This document shows positions 1-5,081 of a stretch of 6,253 nt of DNA, one piece after another (position 1 is the first letter of the stretch; each line of letters begins with the position of its first letter). The stretch spans positions 1 to 6,253 of the forward strand of contig CAUBIP010000087.1 of the NCBI GenBank assembly GCA_958436045.1. The letters run 5' to 3'. The notes under the pieces were generated by a model. The model searched no databases. It had not been told where the DNA came from and was given only the letters and a program-made list of their open reading frames with translations. The stretch is from an uncultured Oscillospiraceae bacterium (GTDB lineage: Bacteria > Bacillota > Clostridia > Oscillospirales > Oscillospiraceae). The position numbers were made by a program, and so were the translations under genes.

Positions 1-1062
1 AACCCGGAATATACATCGCAGATCTATGAAATTCGCGATGCCTTTGCCCTTTCGCTGACGGTGAACCCGGAACGGCAGGCGGCAGAGGAGATCGAAAAGC
101 TGCTGAAATACCCCGGGTTCCTGCGGCGGGATACGTTTGCCAATGGCCGGGTCGAGATCGTCGAGCTGCGCATCAATCCGGACAGCAAGCTCTGCAATCG
201 CCCCCTGAGTCAGATGAACGATATCGTTAACTGCCAGGTCCTGGTGTGCACGGTGCTGCGCAATGGCGCGGCGGTCGCGCCGGACGGCAATTTTGTCCTC
301 CAAGCGGGGGACCGCATTTTCGTCACGGCCGCCCGGGCAGACCTGACGGTGCTGCTCAAAAATCTGGGGATCATCACCCGCCGGGCGAAGCAGGTCATCC
401 TCTGCGGCGGCGGGCGCATCAGCTTTTATCTTGCAAAGCTCTTGGAAAAGGACGGCATTTCCGTCAAGCTGATCGAAAAAGAGCATGACCGCTGCCTGGA
501 CCTGGCAGACCAGCTGGAGGACGCTGCCGTGGTCTGCGGTGACTGCAGCGATCAGTCCCTGCTGGAAAGCGAGCATCTGGATGACTGCGACGCCCTCGTG
601 ACCCTGACGGGGCTGGATGAGCTTAATATCATCGTCTCCCTCTATGGCAACAGCCGCGGTGTGCCCCAGATCATCACAAAGCTGGGACGCATGGATAACA
701 CCCGCATCGTCGACGACTTACCCCTGGGCAGCGTCATCAAGCCGAAGGAGCTATGCTGCAATATCATCGTCCGCTATGTCCGGGCGATGCAGAACCAGAC
801 TGGCGCCGCCGTCTCGGTCCACGCGATGGCCGACGGGCAGGCGGAGGCGGTGGAATTCCTCGTCGACGACGCGACCCGCCACTGCGGGCAGCCGCTGAAG
901 GAGCTGAAGCTGCGGCGCAATGTGCTGGTGGTTTCCATCTCCCGGGGCGGGAAAACGGAGCTCCCCAACGGCGACTCCACCTTTCAGCGCGGTGACACGG
1001 TGATTATCGTCACCAGCGGACGCGGTACGCTGCGGCAGATCAACGATATTTTTGCAGAATAA
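1..1062 (+). CDS. trkA: Trk potassium uptake regulatory subunit TrkA, 5'-truncated by window edge
   Basis: Cytoplasmic NAD(H)-binding subunit that gates the TrkH potassium channel. The reading frame is open from base 1, so the real start is outside the window. The GTG at 61 is only an internal valine. 353 residues are visible, and full TrkA proteins are about 450, so roughly 100 N-terminal residues (most of the first RCK_N domain) are missing. Visible order: end of RCK_N1 with the conserved NPERQAAEEI helix (about 21-32), RCK_C1 (about 50-120), RCK_N2 beginning at KQVILCGGGRIS (about 130-141) with the ribose-binding acidic residue at the end of strand 2 (LIEKE, about E159) and a following GD, then RCK_C2 (about 275-353). 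The last glycine of the GxGxxG loop in RCK_N2 is serine here. trkH follows 33 bases downstream, so the two probably form an operon whose promoter is upstream of the window. Family assignment is firm. Confidence 0.95.
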   Translation, partial: NPEYTSQIYEIRDAFALSLTVNPERQAAEEIEKLLKYPGFLRRDTFANGRVEIVELRINPDSKLCNRPLSQMNDIVNCQVLVCTVLRNGAAVAPDGNFVLQAGDRIFVTAARADLTVLLKNLGIITRRAKQVILCGGGRISFYLAKLLEKDGISVKLIEKEHDRCLDLADQLEDAAVVCGDCSDQSLLESEHLDDCDALVTLTGLDELNIIVSLYGNSRGVPQIITKLGRMDNTRIVDDLPLGSVIKPKELCCNIIVRYVRAMQNQTGAAVSVHAMADGQAEAVEFLVDDATRHCGQPLKELKLRRNVLVVSISRGGKTELPNGDSTFQRGDTVIIVTSGRGTLRQINDIFAE

Positions 1063-1095
1063 TACTGCTGATTTTTTCCCAAGCGAGGCACAAAC

Positions 1096-2550
1096 ATGAA
1101 CTATAAAATGATGGGGCGGCTCATTGCCCTGATTTTGGCGATGGAGGCTGTCTTTATGCTGCCGGCGCTGCTGATCTGCCTGTACGACGGTCGACTCCCC
1201 TCGGCTTACGGCTTTTTATACACCATCGGCATTCTGCTCGTGGCCGCCGGGGTGCTGGCGCTGCTGTGCCGCCGGGCCAAGGCGGGGTTTTATGCCAAAG
1301 AGGGGATGGTCTGTGTTGGCGTCAGCTGGATCTTGCTGAGCCTGCTCGGCTGCCTGCCGTTTTACTTCTCCCATCAGATCCCCAGCCTGATCGACGCGTT
1401 TTTCGAGATGGTCTCCGGCTTTACAACGACGGGGGCCTCCATCCTGAAAAACGTCGAGGCAATGGACCGGGGGATGCTGTTCTGGCGCAGCTTTAGCCAT
1501 TGGCTGGGCGGCATGGGCGTGCTGGTGTTTTTGCTGGCCGTCGCGCCGGTCAGCGGCAAGAACGAGGGCTTTACTATGCATCTGCTTCGGGCGGAGAGTC
1601 CCGGACCTAGCGTGGGCAAGCTGGTTCCGCGGATGAAAAAGTCGGCGCGGCTGCTATATTTGATGTACATCGTCCTGACGATCGTGGATATCATCTTCCT
1701 GCTTGCCGGTGGGATGCCGCTGTTTGAGGCGCTGTGCGTCGCCTTCGGCACCGCCGGGACGGGCGGCTTCGGCATCTTGAACGACAGCGCCGCCAGCTAC
1801 AGCCCGTATATCCAGACGGTCTGCACCGTCTTTATGCTGCTGTTCGGGGTCAATTTCTCCTGCTATTATCTTCTGCTGCTGCGGCAGTACAAGAGCGTCT
1901 GGCAGGATGAGGAGCTGCGGCTGTACCTGGGGACGTTTGCCGTCAGCACGGTGCTGATTGTTCTGAACCTGGGCGGTCATTACAAAACCTTGGGCGAGAC
2001 GGTACGCCACGCGGCGTTCCAGGTCTCCAGCATTATGACGACGACGGGCTTTTCCACCACGGATTTTGACCTATGGCCTGCGTTTTCCAGGGCGCTGCTG
2101 CTGTGCCTGATGCTCATCGGTGCCTGCGCCGGGAGTACCGGCGGCGGCCTGAAATTTGGCAGGCTGCTTCTGCTGTGCAAGGCGCTGCGGCGCAATATTC
2201 GTCAGATGCTACACCCGCAGCAGATCCAGGTCGTCCGGCTCAACGGGCACCGGGTCGATGAAAAGATCCTGAGCGGGACGACGGTGTATCTGACCGCGTA
2301 TGTGATGATCGTCGTCGTCAGCTTTTTGCTGATCTCGTTCGATAACTTCTCGCTGATGACGAACCTCTCGGCGGTCGTCTCCTGCTTCAATAACATCGGC
2401 CCGGGGCTGGAGCTTGTCGGCCCAATGTGCAACTTTTCGCTGTTCAGCCCGTTCTCAAAGCTGATCCTGATCGTCGATATGCTGGCAGGGCGGCTGGAGG
2501 TCTTCCCAATCTTAGTCCTGTTCTCCCGCAACACCTGGCGCCGCCGGTAA
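1096..2550 (+). CDS. trkH: Trk potassium uptake channel subunit TrkH
   Basis: Integral membrane K+ channel-like transporter of the TrkH/KtrB superfamily, the partner of the TrkA just upstream. The 484 residues match the family's usual length. The four pore-loop repeats can be seen: SGFTTTGAS (107-115), AFGTAGTGGFG (216-226), SIMTTTGFSTTDF (312-324) and CFNNIGPGL (430-438). The glycine-rich intramembrane gating loop after repeat 3 is present as GACAGSTGGGLKFG (342-355), and the typical C-terminal ending GRLEVFPILVLFSRNTW is intact (465-481). Hydrophobic helices fill the rest, including a hairpin at the N terminus (about 8-30 and 40-58). The ATG at 1096 has a GAGG Shine-Dalgarno at 1085-1088 with a 7-base spacer. 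The gene lies 33 bases after trkA and ends just before a strong terminator, so it is the last gene of the operon. The fourth filter segment is the most diverged, as is usual for the family. Confidence 0.96.
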   Translation: MNYKMMGRLIALILAMEAVFMLPALLICLYDGRLPSAYGFLYTIGILLVAAGVLALLCRRAKAGFYAKEGMVCVGVSWILLSLLGCLPFYFSHQIPSLIDAFFEMVSGFTTTGASILKNVEAMDRGMLFWRSFSHWLGGMGVLVFLLAVAPVSGKNEGFTMHLLRAESPGPSVGKLVPRMKKSARLLYLMYIVLTIVDIIFLLAGGMPLFEALCVAFGTAGTGGFGILNDSAASYSPYIQTVCTVFMLLFGVNFSCYYLLLLRQYKSVWQDEELRLYLGTFAVSTVLIVLNLGGHYKTLGETVRHAAFQVSSIMTTTGFSTTDFDLWPAFSRALLLCLMLIGACAGSTGGGLKFGRLLLLCKALRRNIRQMLHPQQIQVVRLNGHRVDEKILSGTTVYLTAYVMIVVVSFLLISFDNFSLMTNLSAVVSCFNNIGPGLELVGPMCNFSLFSPFSKLILIVDMLAGRLEVFPILVLFSRNTWRRR

Positions 2551-2575
2551 GGCGCTTTTACGCAAAAGCACGAAC

Positions 2576-2625
2576 ACTGCTCTGCTGCTAAGGATGCAAG
2601 TCCTGGGTAGCAGAGCAGTTTTTTT
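2576..2625 (+). terminator. Intrinsic terminator of the trkA-trkH operon
   Basis: A perfect 11-bp stem pairs ACTGCTCTGCT (2576-2586) with AGCAGAGCAGT (2609-2619). It can extend through G-T/C-G pairs into an inner AGGA/TCCT hairpin, and a run of seven T follows (2619-2625). It sits 26 bases after the trkH stop. A small GCTTTT-ACGC-AAAAGC hairpin lies between them (2554-2569). Confidence 0.93.
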
Positions 2626-2663
2626 CGGTATCATCCGGCAGGGGAGGGCATAGGCTGTAGCAC

Positions 2664-2671
2664 AAAGGAGG
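2664..2671 (+). promoter_or_regulatory. Ribosome-binding site that decides the start at 2679
   Basis: AAAGGAGG is a near-perfect Shine-Dalgarno. It is only 1 base from the first in-frame ATG (2673) but 7 bases from the second (2679). The second is therefore the likely start and the product loses two residues (Met-Ser) from the longest reading. Confidence 0.8.
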
Positions 2672-2678
2672 CATGTCT

Positions 2679-3080
2679 ATGAAAGGCAAGAAAACACGGT
2701 CGTCTGCGAAAAGACCGGGTATCCAATTTCTCCTGGCTGCCGGATGCGGCTGCGGGGTCTGCCTGGCGCTGAGCCTGCTCTGCGCGGCGCTGATCGGTGC
2801 GCAGGTGCTGCCTCAGGCGCAGGATGTCATCTATACCAGCGTGATCCTGGCCATCGGGACGTTTCTGGGGTGCAAGCTGGCGGCCCGGGCCATGGCCAAA
2901 TGGGCTGGCGCACTGGGCATCTGCGCCTGTTATCTGGGCTTGATGCTGGTGGGGAACCTCTGCATGGCGCAGCCAGATCTGGAGTTGATTCTTTTAAACT
3001 CTGGCATTTTATGCGGCGCTGCGCTGCTGGCGCTGCTGCCGATGCCGCAGCGGCGGCGCGGCTACCGGGTGCGCTACTGA
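2679..3080 (+). CDS. Small four-helix membrane protein, TIGR04086-like
   Basis: A 133-residue protein with a basic N-terminal tail (MKGKKTRSSAKRPG), four predicted membrane helices (about 15-40, 48-68, 76-95 and 103-121) and a short arginine-rich C-terminal tail. The length, four-helix plan, the small-residue-rich second helix ending in G-x-x-L-A-A-R and the following W-A-G-A-L-G turn resemble the TIGR04086/YrzE-type membrane proteins of Firmicutes, whose function is unknown. This is a family-level resemblance from memory, not a search result. The start at 2679 is chosen because it lies 7 bases from AAAGGAGG. The gene stands alone between the trkH terminator and the 292-base gap. I see no convincing promoter in the 53 bases after the terminator, nor a clear terminator behind it. 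It is certainly a real gene given its ribosome-binding site, codon pattern and coherent membrane helices; the family call is moderate. Confidence 0.8.
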   Translation: MKGKKTRSSAKRPGIQFLLAAGCGCGVCLALSLLCAALIGAQVLPQAQDVIYTSVILAIGTFLGCKLAARAMAKWAGALGICACYLGLMLVGNLCMAQPDLELILLNSGILCGAALLALLPMPQRRRGYRVRY

Positions 3081-3210
3081 AAATTTGTGCAATATTTCCA
3101 TCGGTTTCCGCCCGGTTTGCGGCGTGATTTTTATGGGCAAACCCATATCTCGTGATGAAGCCGCGCCACGCCGCGACATCTTGTGTGGGTGGAACCGTCT
3201 GTTCCTATGT

Positions 3211-3247
3211 TTACATAATGATATTTACATAATCTATGTGCATAATT
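3211..3247 (+). repeat. Short AT-rich direct repeats with an embedded palindrome
   Basis: TTACATAAT occurs at 3211-3219 and 3225-3233. A third, degenerate copy (GTGCATAAT) lies at 3238-3246. The copies are 14 and 13 bases apart. The second copy also forms the inverted repeat ACATA-ATC-TATGT (3227-3239). The block stands out against GC-rich surroundings. It overlaps the sigma-E-like promoter candidate, so it may be an operator or simply AT-rich promoter DNA. Confidence 0.5.
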
Positions 3248-3248
3248 T
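3221..3248 (+). promoter_or_regulatory. Sigma-E-like promoter candidate
   Basis: ATA at 3221-3223 is followed after 17 bases by CATAATTT at 3241-3248. The Bacillus subtilis mother-cell sigma-E consensus is roughly ATA, 16-18 bases, CATACANT. The fit is partial (CATA and the final T of the -10). It points to the SpoIIM-like gene at 3373, which would suit a sporulation role, but short AT-rich motifs arise easily by chance here. Confidence 0.35.
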
Positions 3249-3258
3249 ACAAAAACAG

Positions 3259-3349
3259 GAAAGATGGCCGAAACGTCTTGAAAATTCCCGGTGGCTGGTG
3301 TATATTAACAGAGTCGGCGGTGTAAAGTTCCGGAATCGGCCTATCTTTC
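3259..3349 (+). repeat. Bulged inverted repeat, possible structured mRNA leader
   Basis: GAAAGATGGCCGA (3259-3271) pairs with TCGGCCTATCTTTC (3336-3349), giving 13 base pairs with a single bulged T. A nested pairing, TTCCCGG (3285-3291) with CCGGAA (3330-3335), adds six pairs with one bulge. The structure ends 12 bases before the Shine-Dalgarno of the gene at 3373. No T-tract follows it, so it is not a terminator. I do not recognise a known riboswitch or T-box in it. Confidence 0.5.
3278..3306 (+). promoter_or_regulatory. Sigma-A-like promoter candidate
   Basis: TTGAAA (3278-3283), a 17-base spacer and TATATT (3301-3306) match the housekeeping promoter at 5 of 6 and 5 of 6 positions with optimal spacing. 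Transcription would begin near 3313 and lead into the SpoIIM-like gene and xerD. It lies inside the inverted repeat, so only transcripts from an upstream start would carry the whole fold. Confidence 0.6.
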
Positions 3350-3361
3350 ATGGCAAGCACG

Positions 3362-3368
3362 AAGGAGG
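3362..3368 (+). promoter_or_regulatory. Ribosome-binding site that decides the start at 3373
   Basis: AAGGAGG lies 4 bases before ATG 3373. Longer in-frame readings start at TTG 3085 or ATG 3133 and would translate straight through the AT-rich promoter block without such a site, so the short form is preferred. Confidence 0.8.
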
Positions 3369-3372
3369 AGCC

Positions 3373-3894
3373 ATGCGATTTCGAAATTGGGGTAGACATA
3401 ACGATTCAGACCCGGTCTGCCTTGCCAGCGCCGGCTTTATGACCGGCGCTGTGATGAGTTTGCTGCTGCTGGTCATTTTTCCGTTGCCGGAGGCGCTGCG
3501 TTCGACGGACTTCTGGTTCGCGTTTTGGGCGGCTCCATCCCGGCCCCAAGCGTTGCTGCTTTGGCTGCCGTGCCTTGGCTTGGCGCTCTGGCAGCAGGCC
3601 AGGCCGATGCGGCGGCGCTGGCTGGTGGGGCTTGTGTTTGCCCTGCAGGGCGCGGCGCTGGCGTTCAGCTGCTTCGCGCTGTGTCAGGCGTCTGATACCG
3701 GCGTGTATCTTGCGCTGTTTTCCGCGGTGCTGCCCGCTTTTTTCCTGCTGCTGAGTCAACTGCTGGTGCTGGCGAGTCGGTACCGCTGCCGCAGGCAGGT
3801 GGCGCTGTGTGGGCTTTGCTTTGGCATTGCCGCGCTTGCGCGGCTTTGGGGCGCAGCGCAGGCCGCGCAGATTTATTTTGGTTCCATTGTTTGA
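3373..3894 (+). CDS. Five-helix membrane protein, candidate divergent stage II sporulation protein M (SpoIIM)
   Basis: A 173-residue polytopic protein with a short basic N-terminal tail and about five membrane helices (17-37, 58-75, 82-104, 109-136 and 142-166), with Arg-rich clusters at 77-82 and 137-141. I infer a diverged SpoIIM: the family has five helices, a small-residue turn in the third helix (G-V-V-G-F in B. subtilis, here Q-G-A-A-L-A-F at 92-98) and a conserved Leu-Pro in the fourth (V-L-P, here 119-121). B. subtilis spoIIM also lies close to xerD. SpoIIM joins SpoIID and SpoIIP in septal peptidoglycan remodelling during engulfment. Against this, the extracellular loop after helix 1 is much shorter than in B. 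subtilis and overall similarity is weak. The stop TGA overlaps the Shine-Dalgarno of xerD, so the two genes are probably coupled. If the SpoIIM call is wrong, this is an unclassified membrane protein. Confidence 0.8.
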   Translation: MRFRNWGRHNDSDPVCLASAGFMTGAVMSLLLLVIFPLPEALRSTDFWFAFWAAPSRPQALLLWLPCLGLALWQQARPMRRRWLVGLVFALQGAALAFSCFALCQASDTGVYLALFSAVLPAFFLLLSQLLVLASRYRCRRQVALCGLCFGIAALARLWGAAQAAQIYFGSIV

Positions 3895-3897
3895 GGG
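3893..3897 (+). promoter_or_regulatory. Ribosome-binding site of xerD overlapping the upstream stop
   Basis: GAGGG lies 7 bases before ATG 3905 and shares two bases with the TGA at 3892-3894. This supports 3905 as the start, rather than the in-frame ATG at 3809 inside the upstream gene, and suggests translational coupling. Confidence 0.75.
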
Positions 3898-3904
3898 TTA
3901 CACT

Positions 3905-4786
3905 ATGGCTGAACTGCTCGCCTCCTTTGAGGCGTATCTGATCCATACAAAGCACGCGTCGGAGAATACCGTCGCGTCTTATATGCGGGATGTGCGGCAG
4001 TACAGCCAGTATGTCGAGGGCATCCTGCAGGAGGAGCTGCTGGCCGTCTCCCACGACGAGGTCGTGGCGTATACCGACTGGATGGCGGGCCACGGGAAAT
4101 CCGCCGCCAGCGTCCAGCGGAGCCTGGCGTCCATCAAAAATCTCTATCAATACGCCGCCCTGACAGGGCAGTGCCAGGAGAATCCTGCTCGGAACATCAG
4201 GGTCGAGAAGACGGAAAAGAAGCTCCCCCAGATCCTGACGGGCAAGGAGGTCGAGCTGCTGCTGCAGCAGCCGCAGCTGACGGATTTCAAAGGCTACCGG
4301 GATAAGGCGATGCTGGAGCTGCTGTATGCGACGGGCATCCGCGTTTCGGAGCTCATCAACCTGGATCTCAGCCATGTCAATACCAGCGCCGGGTTCATCC
4401 GCGTCGGGGAAGAGAAGGAGCGGATCATTCCGCTGTACCCGGCGGCAGTGAAGGCGCTGCGGGTCTATATTGCGGAGATTCGCCCCCAGATGATCGCCGA
4501 CCCCCAGCAAAAATCGCTGTTTGTCAATATGAACGGCGAACGCATGACCCGCCAGGGCTTTTGGAAGATCATCAAATCCTACCAGGAAAAGGCGGGGATC
4601 CAAAAGCAGATCACCCCGCACACGCTGCGCCACAGCTTCGCGGCGCACCTGCTGGAAAACGGCGCGGACCTGCGCTCCATCCAAGAAATGCTGGGCCACA
4701 GCGATATCTCCTCGACGCAGATCTACGCCCAGATCGTGAAGCAGAACATCAAAAATGTCTATGAGCAATGCCACCCGAAGGCATAA
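3905..4786 (+). CDS. xerD: Tyrosine site-specific recombinase XerD
   Basis: A 293-residue tyrosine recombinase of normal XerC/XerD length. It acts at dif sites to resolve chromosome dimers. The N-terminal SAM-like core-binding domain covers about 1-90, and the catalytic domain about 105-285. Catalytic residues visible are Arg146 (ATGIRVSEL), His239 and Arg242 (TPHTLRHSFAAHLL), His265 (LGHSDISSTQIY) and the nucleophile Tyr274. The usual lysine turn, GKGxKER in E. coli XerD, is two residues shorter here (GEEKER, 168-173), leaving Lys171 as the only candidate for the catalytic lysine. The C-terminal HPKA resembles the HPRA ending of XerD rather than XerC. The start at 3905 has a GAGGG site and restores the canonical N terminus; the 32-codon longer frame overlaps the upstream gene. 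It is probably co-transcribed with the SpoIIM-like gene and ends at a terminator. XerD against XerC or another paralogue is decided by resemblance only. Confidence 0.93.
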   Translation: MAELLASFEAYLIHTKHASENTVASYMRDVRQYSQYVEGILQEELLAVSHDEVVAYTDWMAGHGKSAASVQRSLASIKNLYQYAALTGQCQENPARNIRVEKTEKKLPQILTGKEVELLLQQPQLTDFKGYRDKAMLELLYATGIRVSELINLDLSHVNTSAGFIRVGEEKERIIPLYPAAVKALRVYIAEIRPQMIADPQQKSLFVNMNGERMTRQGFWKIIKSYQEKAGIQKQITPHTLRHSFAAHLLENGADLRSIQEMLGHSDISSTQIYAQIVKQNIKNVYEQCHPKA

Positions 4787-4846
4787 AACTTCATGCAGGA
4801 ACGCTGCACCACGAAAATGCGCAAATGCCGGTGCATGAAGTTTTTT
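4785..4846 (+). terminator. Intrinsic terminator of xerD
   Basis: A perfect 13-bp stem pairs AAAACTTCATGCA (4785-4797) with TGCATGAAGTTTT (4832-4844), with a T run at 4841-4846. The left arm starts inside the xerD stop codon. The 34-base loop is long and contains TGCACC (4805-4810), which could pair instead with GGTGCA (4830-4835). Confidence 0.88.
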
Positions 4847-4889
4847 GTGCATCATTTCCGGTTGCCCCGTAGGGGCGAGGAAATGGCAC
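4847..4889. repeat. Imperfect long hairpin with a GC-rich tip
   Basis: GTGC-(AT)-CATTTCC (4847-4859) pairs with GGAAATGGCAC (4879-4889) over 11 bp with a two-base bulge. After a small internal loop, GCCCC-GTA-GGGGC (4864-4876) caps it. It follows the xerD T-tract directly and has no T run of its own. The GTAGGGGCGA core is reminiscent of intergenic palindromic repeats in clostridial genomes, but this cannot be tested with one copy. Confidence 0.6.
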
Positions 4890-4897
4890 ATTTCTTA

Positions 4898-4923
4898 TTT
4901 TGCTATGCTTTTGCATAGCAAAA
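4898..4923. repeat. Perfect 11-bp hairpin with T4 loop
   Basis: TTTTGCTATGC (4898-4908) pairs with GCATAGCAAAA (4913-4923) around a TTTT loop. There is no downstream T-tract on the plus strand beyond the stem itself. It might serve as an auxiliary terminator, an mRNA 3'-end stabiliser or a protein-binding palindrome; its role is unknown. Confidence 0.7.
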
Positions 4924-4954
4924 CTGCCGCGTGCGTGAGAGCAGCAGTGATGGC

Positions 4955-5001
4955 AAAAAATAACGGGCATCCGATTTTTCTCGGATGCCCACTATTTTTT
5001 T
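4955..5001. terminator. Bidirectional intrinsic terminator between xerD and ohyA
   Basis: GGGCATCCGA (4965-4974) pairs perfectly with TCGGATGCCC (4981-4990) around a six-base loop. Outside a 2x2 mismatch, AAAAAATA (4955-4962) pairs with TATTTTTT (4993-5000). T-tracts therefore follow the stem on both strands: seven T on plus (4995-5001) and six on minus (opposite 4955-4960). It is the main terminator of ohyA, about 80 bases past that stop codon, and a backup for xerD. Confidence 0.92.
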
Positions 5002-5041
5002 GTCTGCTGGAAGCGCAAACGCCGCTTGGCGCGTGCAAGGC

Positions 5042-5066
5042 GGCGGCTTATGCATCAGCAGCCGCC
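5042..5066 (-). repeat. GC-rich hairpin in the ohyA 3' untranslated region
   Basis: GGCGGCT (5042-5048) pairs with AGCCGCC (5060-5066) around an 11-base loop, and other registers in the GGCGGCGG run are possible. It lies 15 bases beyond the ohyA stop on the minus strand. No T-tract follows, so it is not a terminator by itself. Confidence 0.45.
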
Positions 5067-5081
5067 TGCGGAAATTAGATT

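Noticed and set aside
61..63. GTG at 61 as the start of trkA
   Set aside because: The frame is open to base 1 and the preceding residues (NPEYTSQIYEIRDAFALSLT) continue the conserved TrkA sequence.
2626..2663. Promoter for the gene at 2679 just after the trkH terminator
   Set aside because: No hexamer pair with acceptable spacing was found in this short GC-rich stretch.
3114..3143. GGTTTGC/GCAAACC hairpin after the TIGR04086-like gene as its terminator
   Set aside because: It is a seven-bp stem with a 16-base loop and no following T-tract.
3259..3349. The inverted repeat as ends of a miniature transposable element
   Set aside because: There is no target-site duplication beside the arms and no second copy in the window, and the promoter and leader context explains it better.
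3085..3372. N-terminal extension of the SpoIIM-like gene from TTG 3085 or ATG 3133
   Set aside because: It would translate the AT-rich promoter block and the inverted repeat, has no ribosome-binding site, and a strong AAGGAGG precedes ATG 3373.
3081..3372. Known riboswitch or T-box in the gap before the SpoIIM-like gene
   Set aside because: No T-box core, no recognisable aptamer consensus and no leader terminator were found. Only an unclassified inverted repeat remains.
3809..3904. 32-codon N-terminal extension of XerD
   Set aside because: It overlaps the upstream gene in another frame and adds residues not found in XerD. ATG 3905 has its own GAGGG and gives the family length.
3665..4891. 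Long 408-codon open frame on the minus strand opposite xerD
   Set aside because: It lies antisense to a complete xerD with all landmark motifs. Its translation is a His/Gln/Leu/Arg-rich shadow typical of GC-rich codon patterns, and it runs through the xerD terminator and into the upstream gene.
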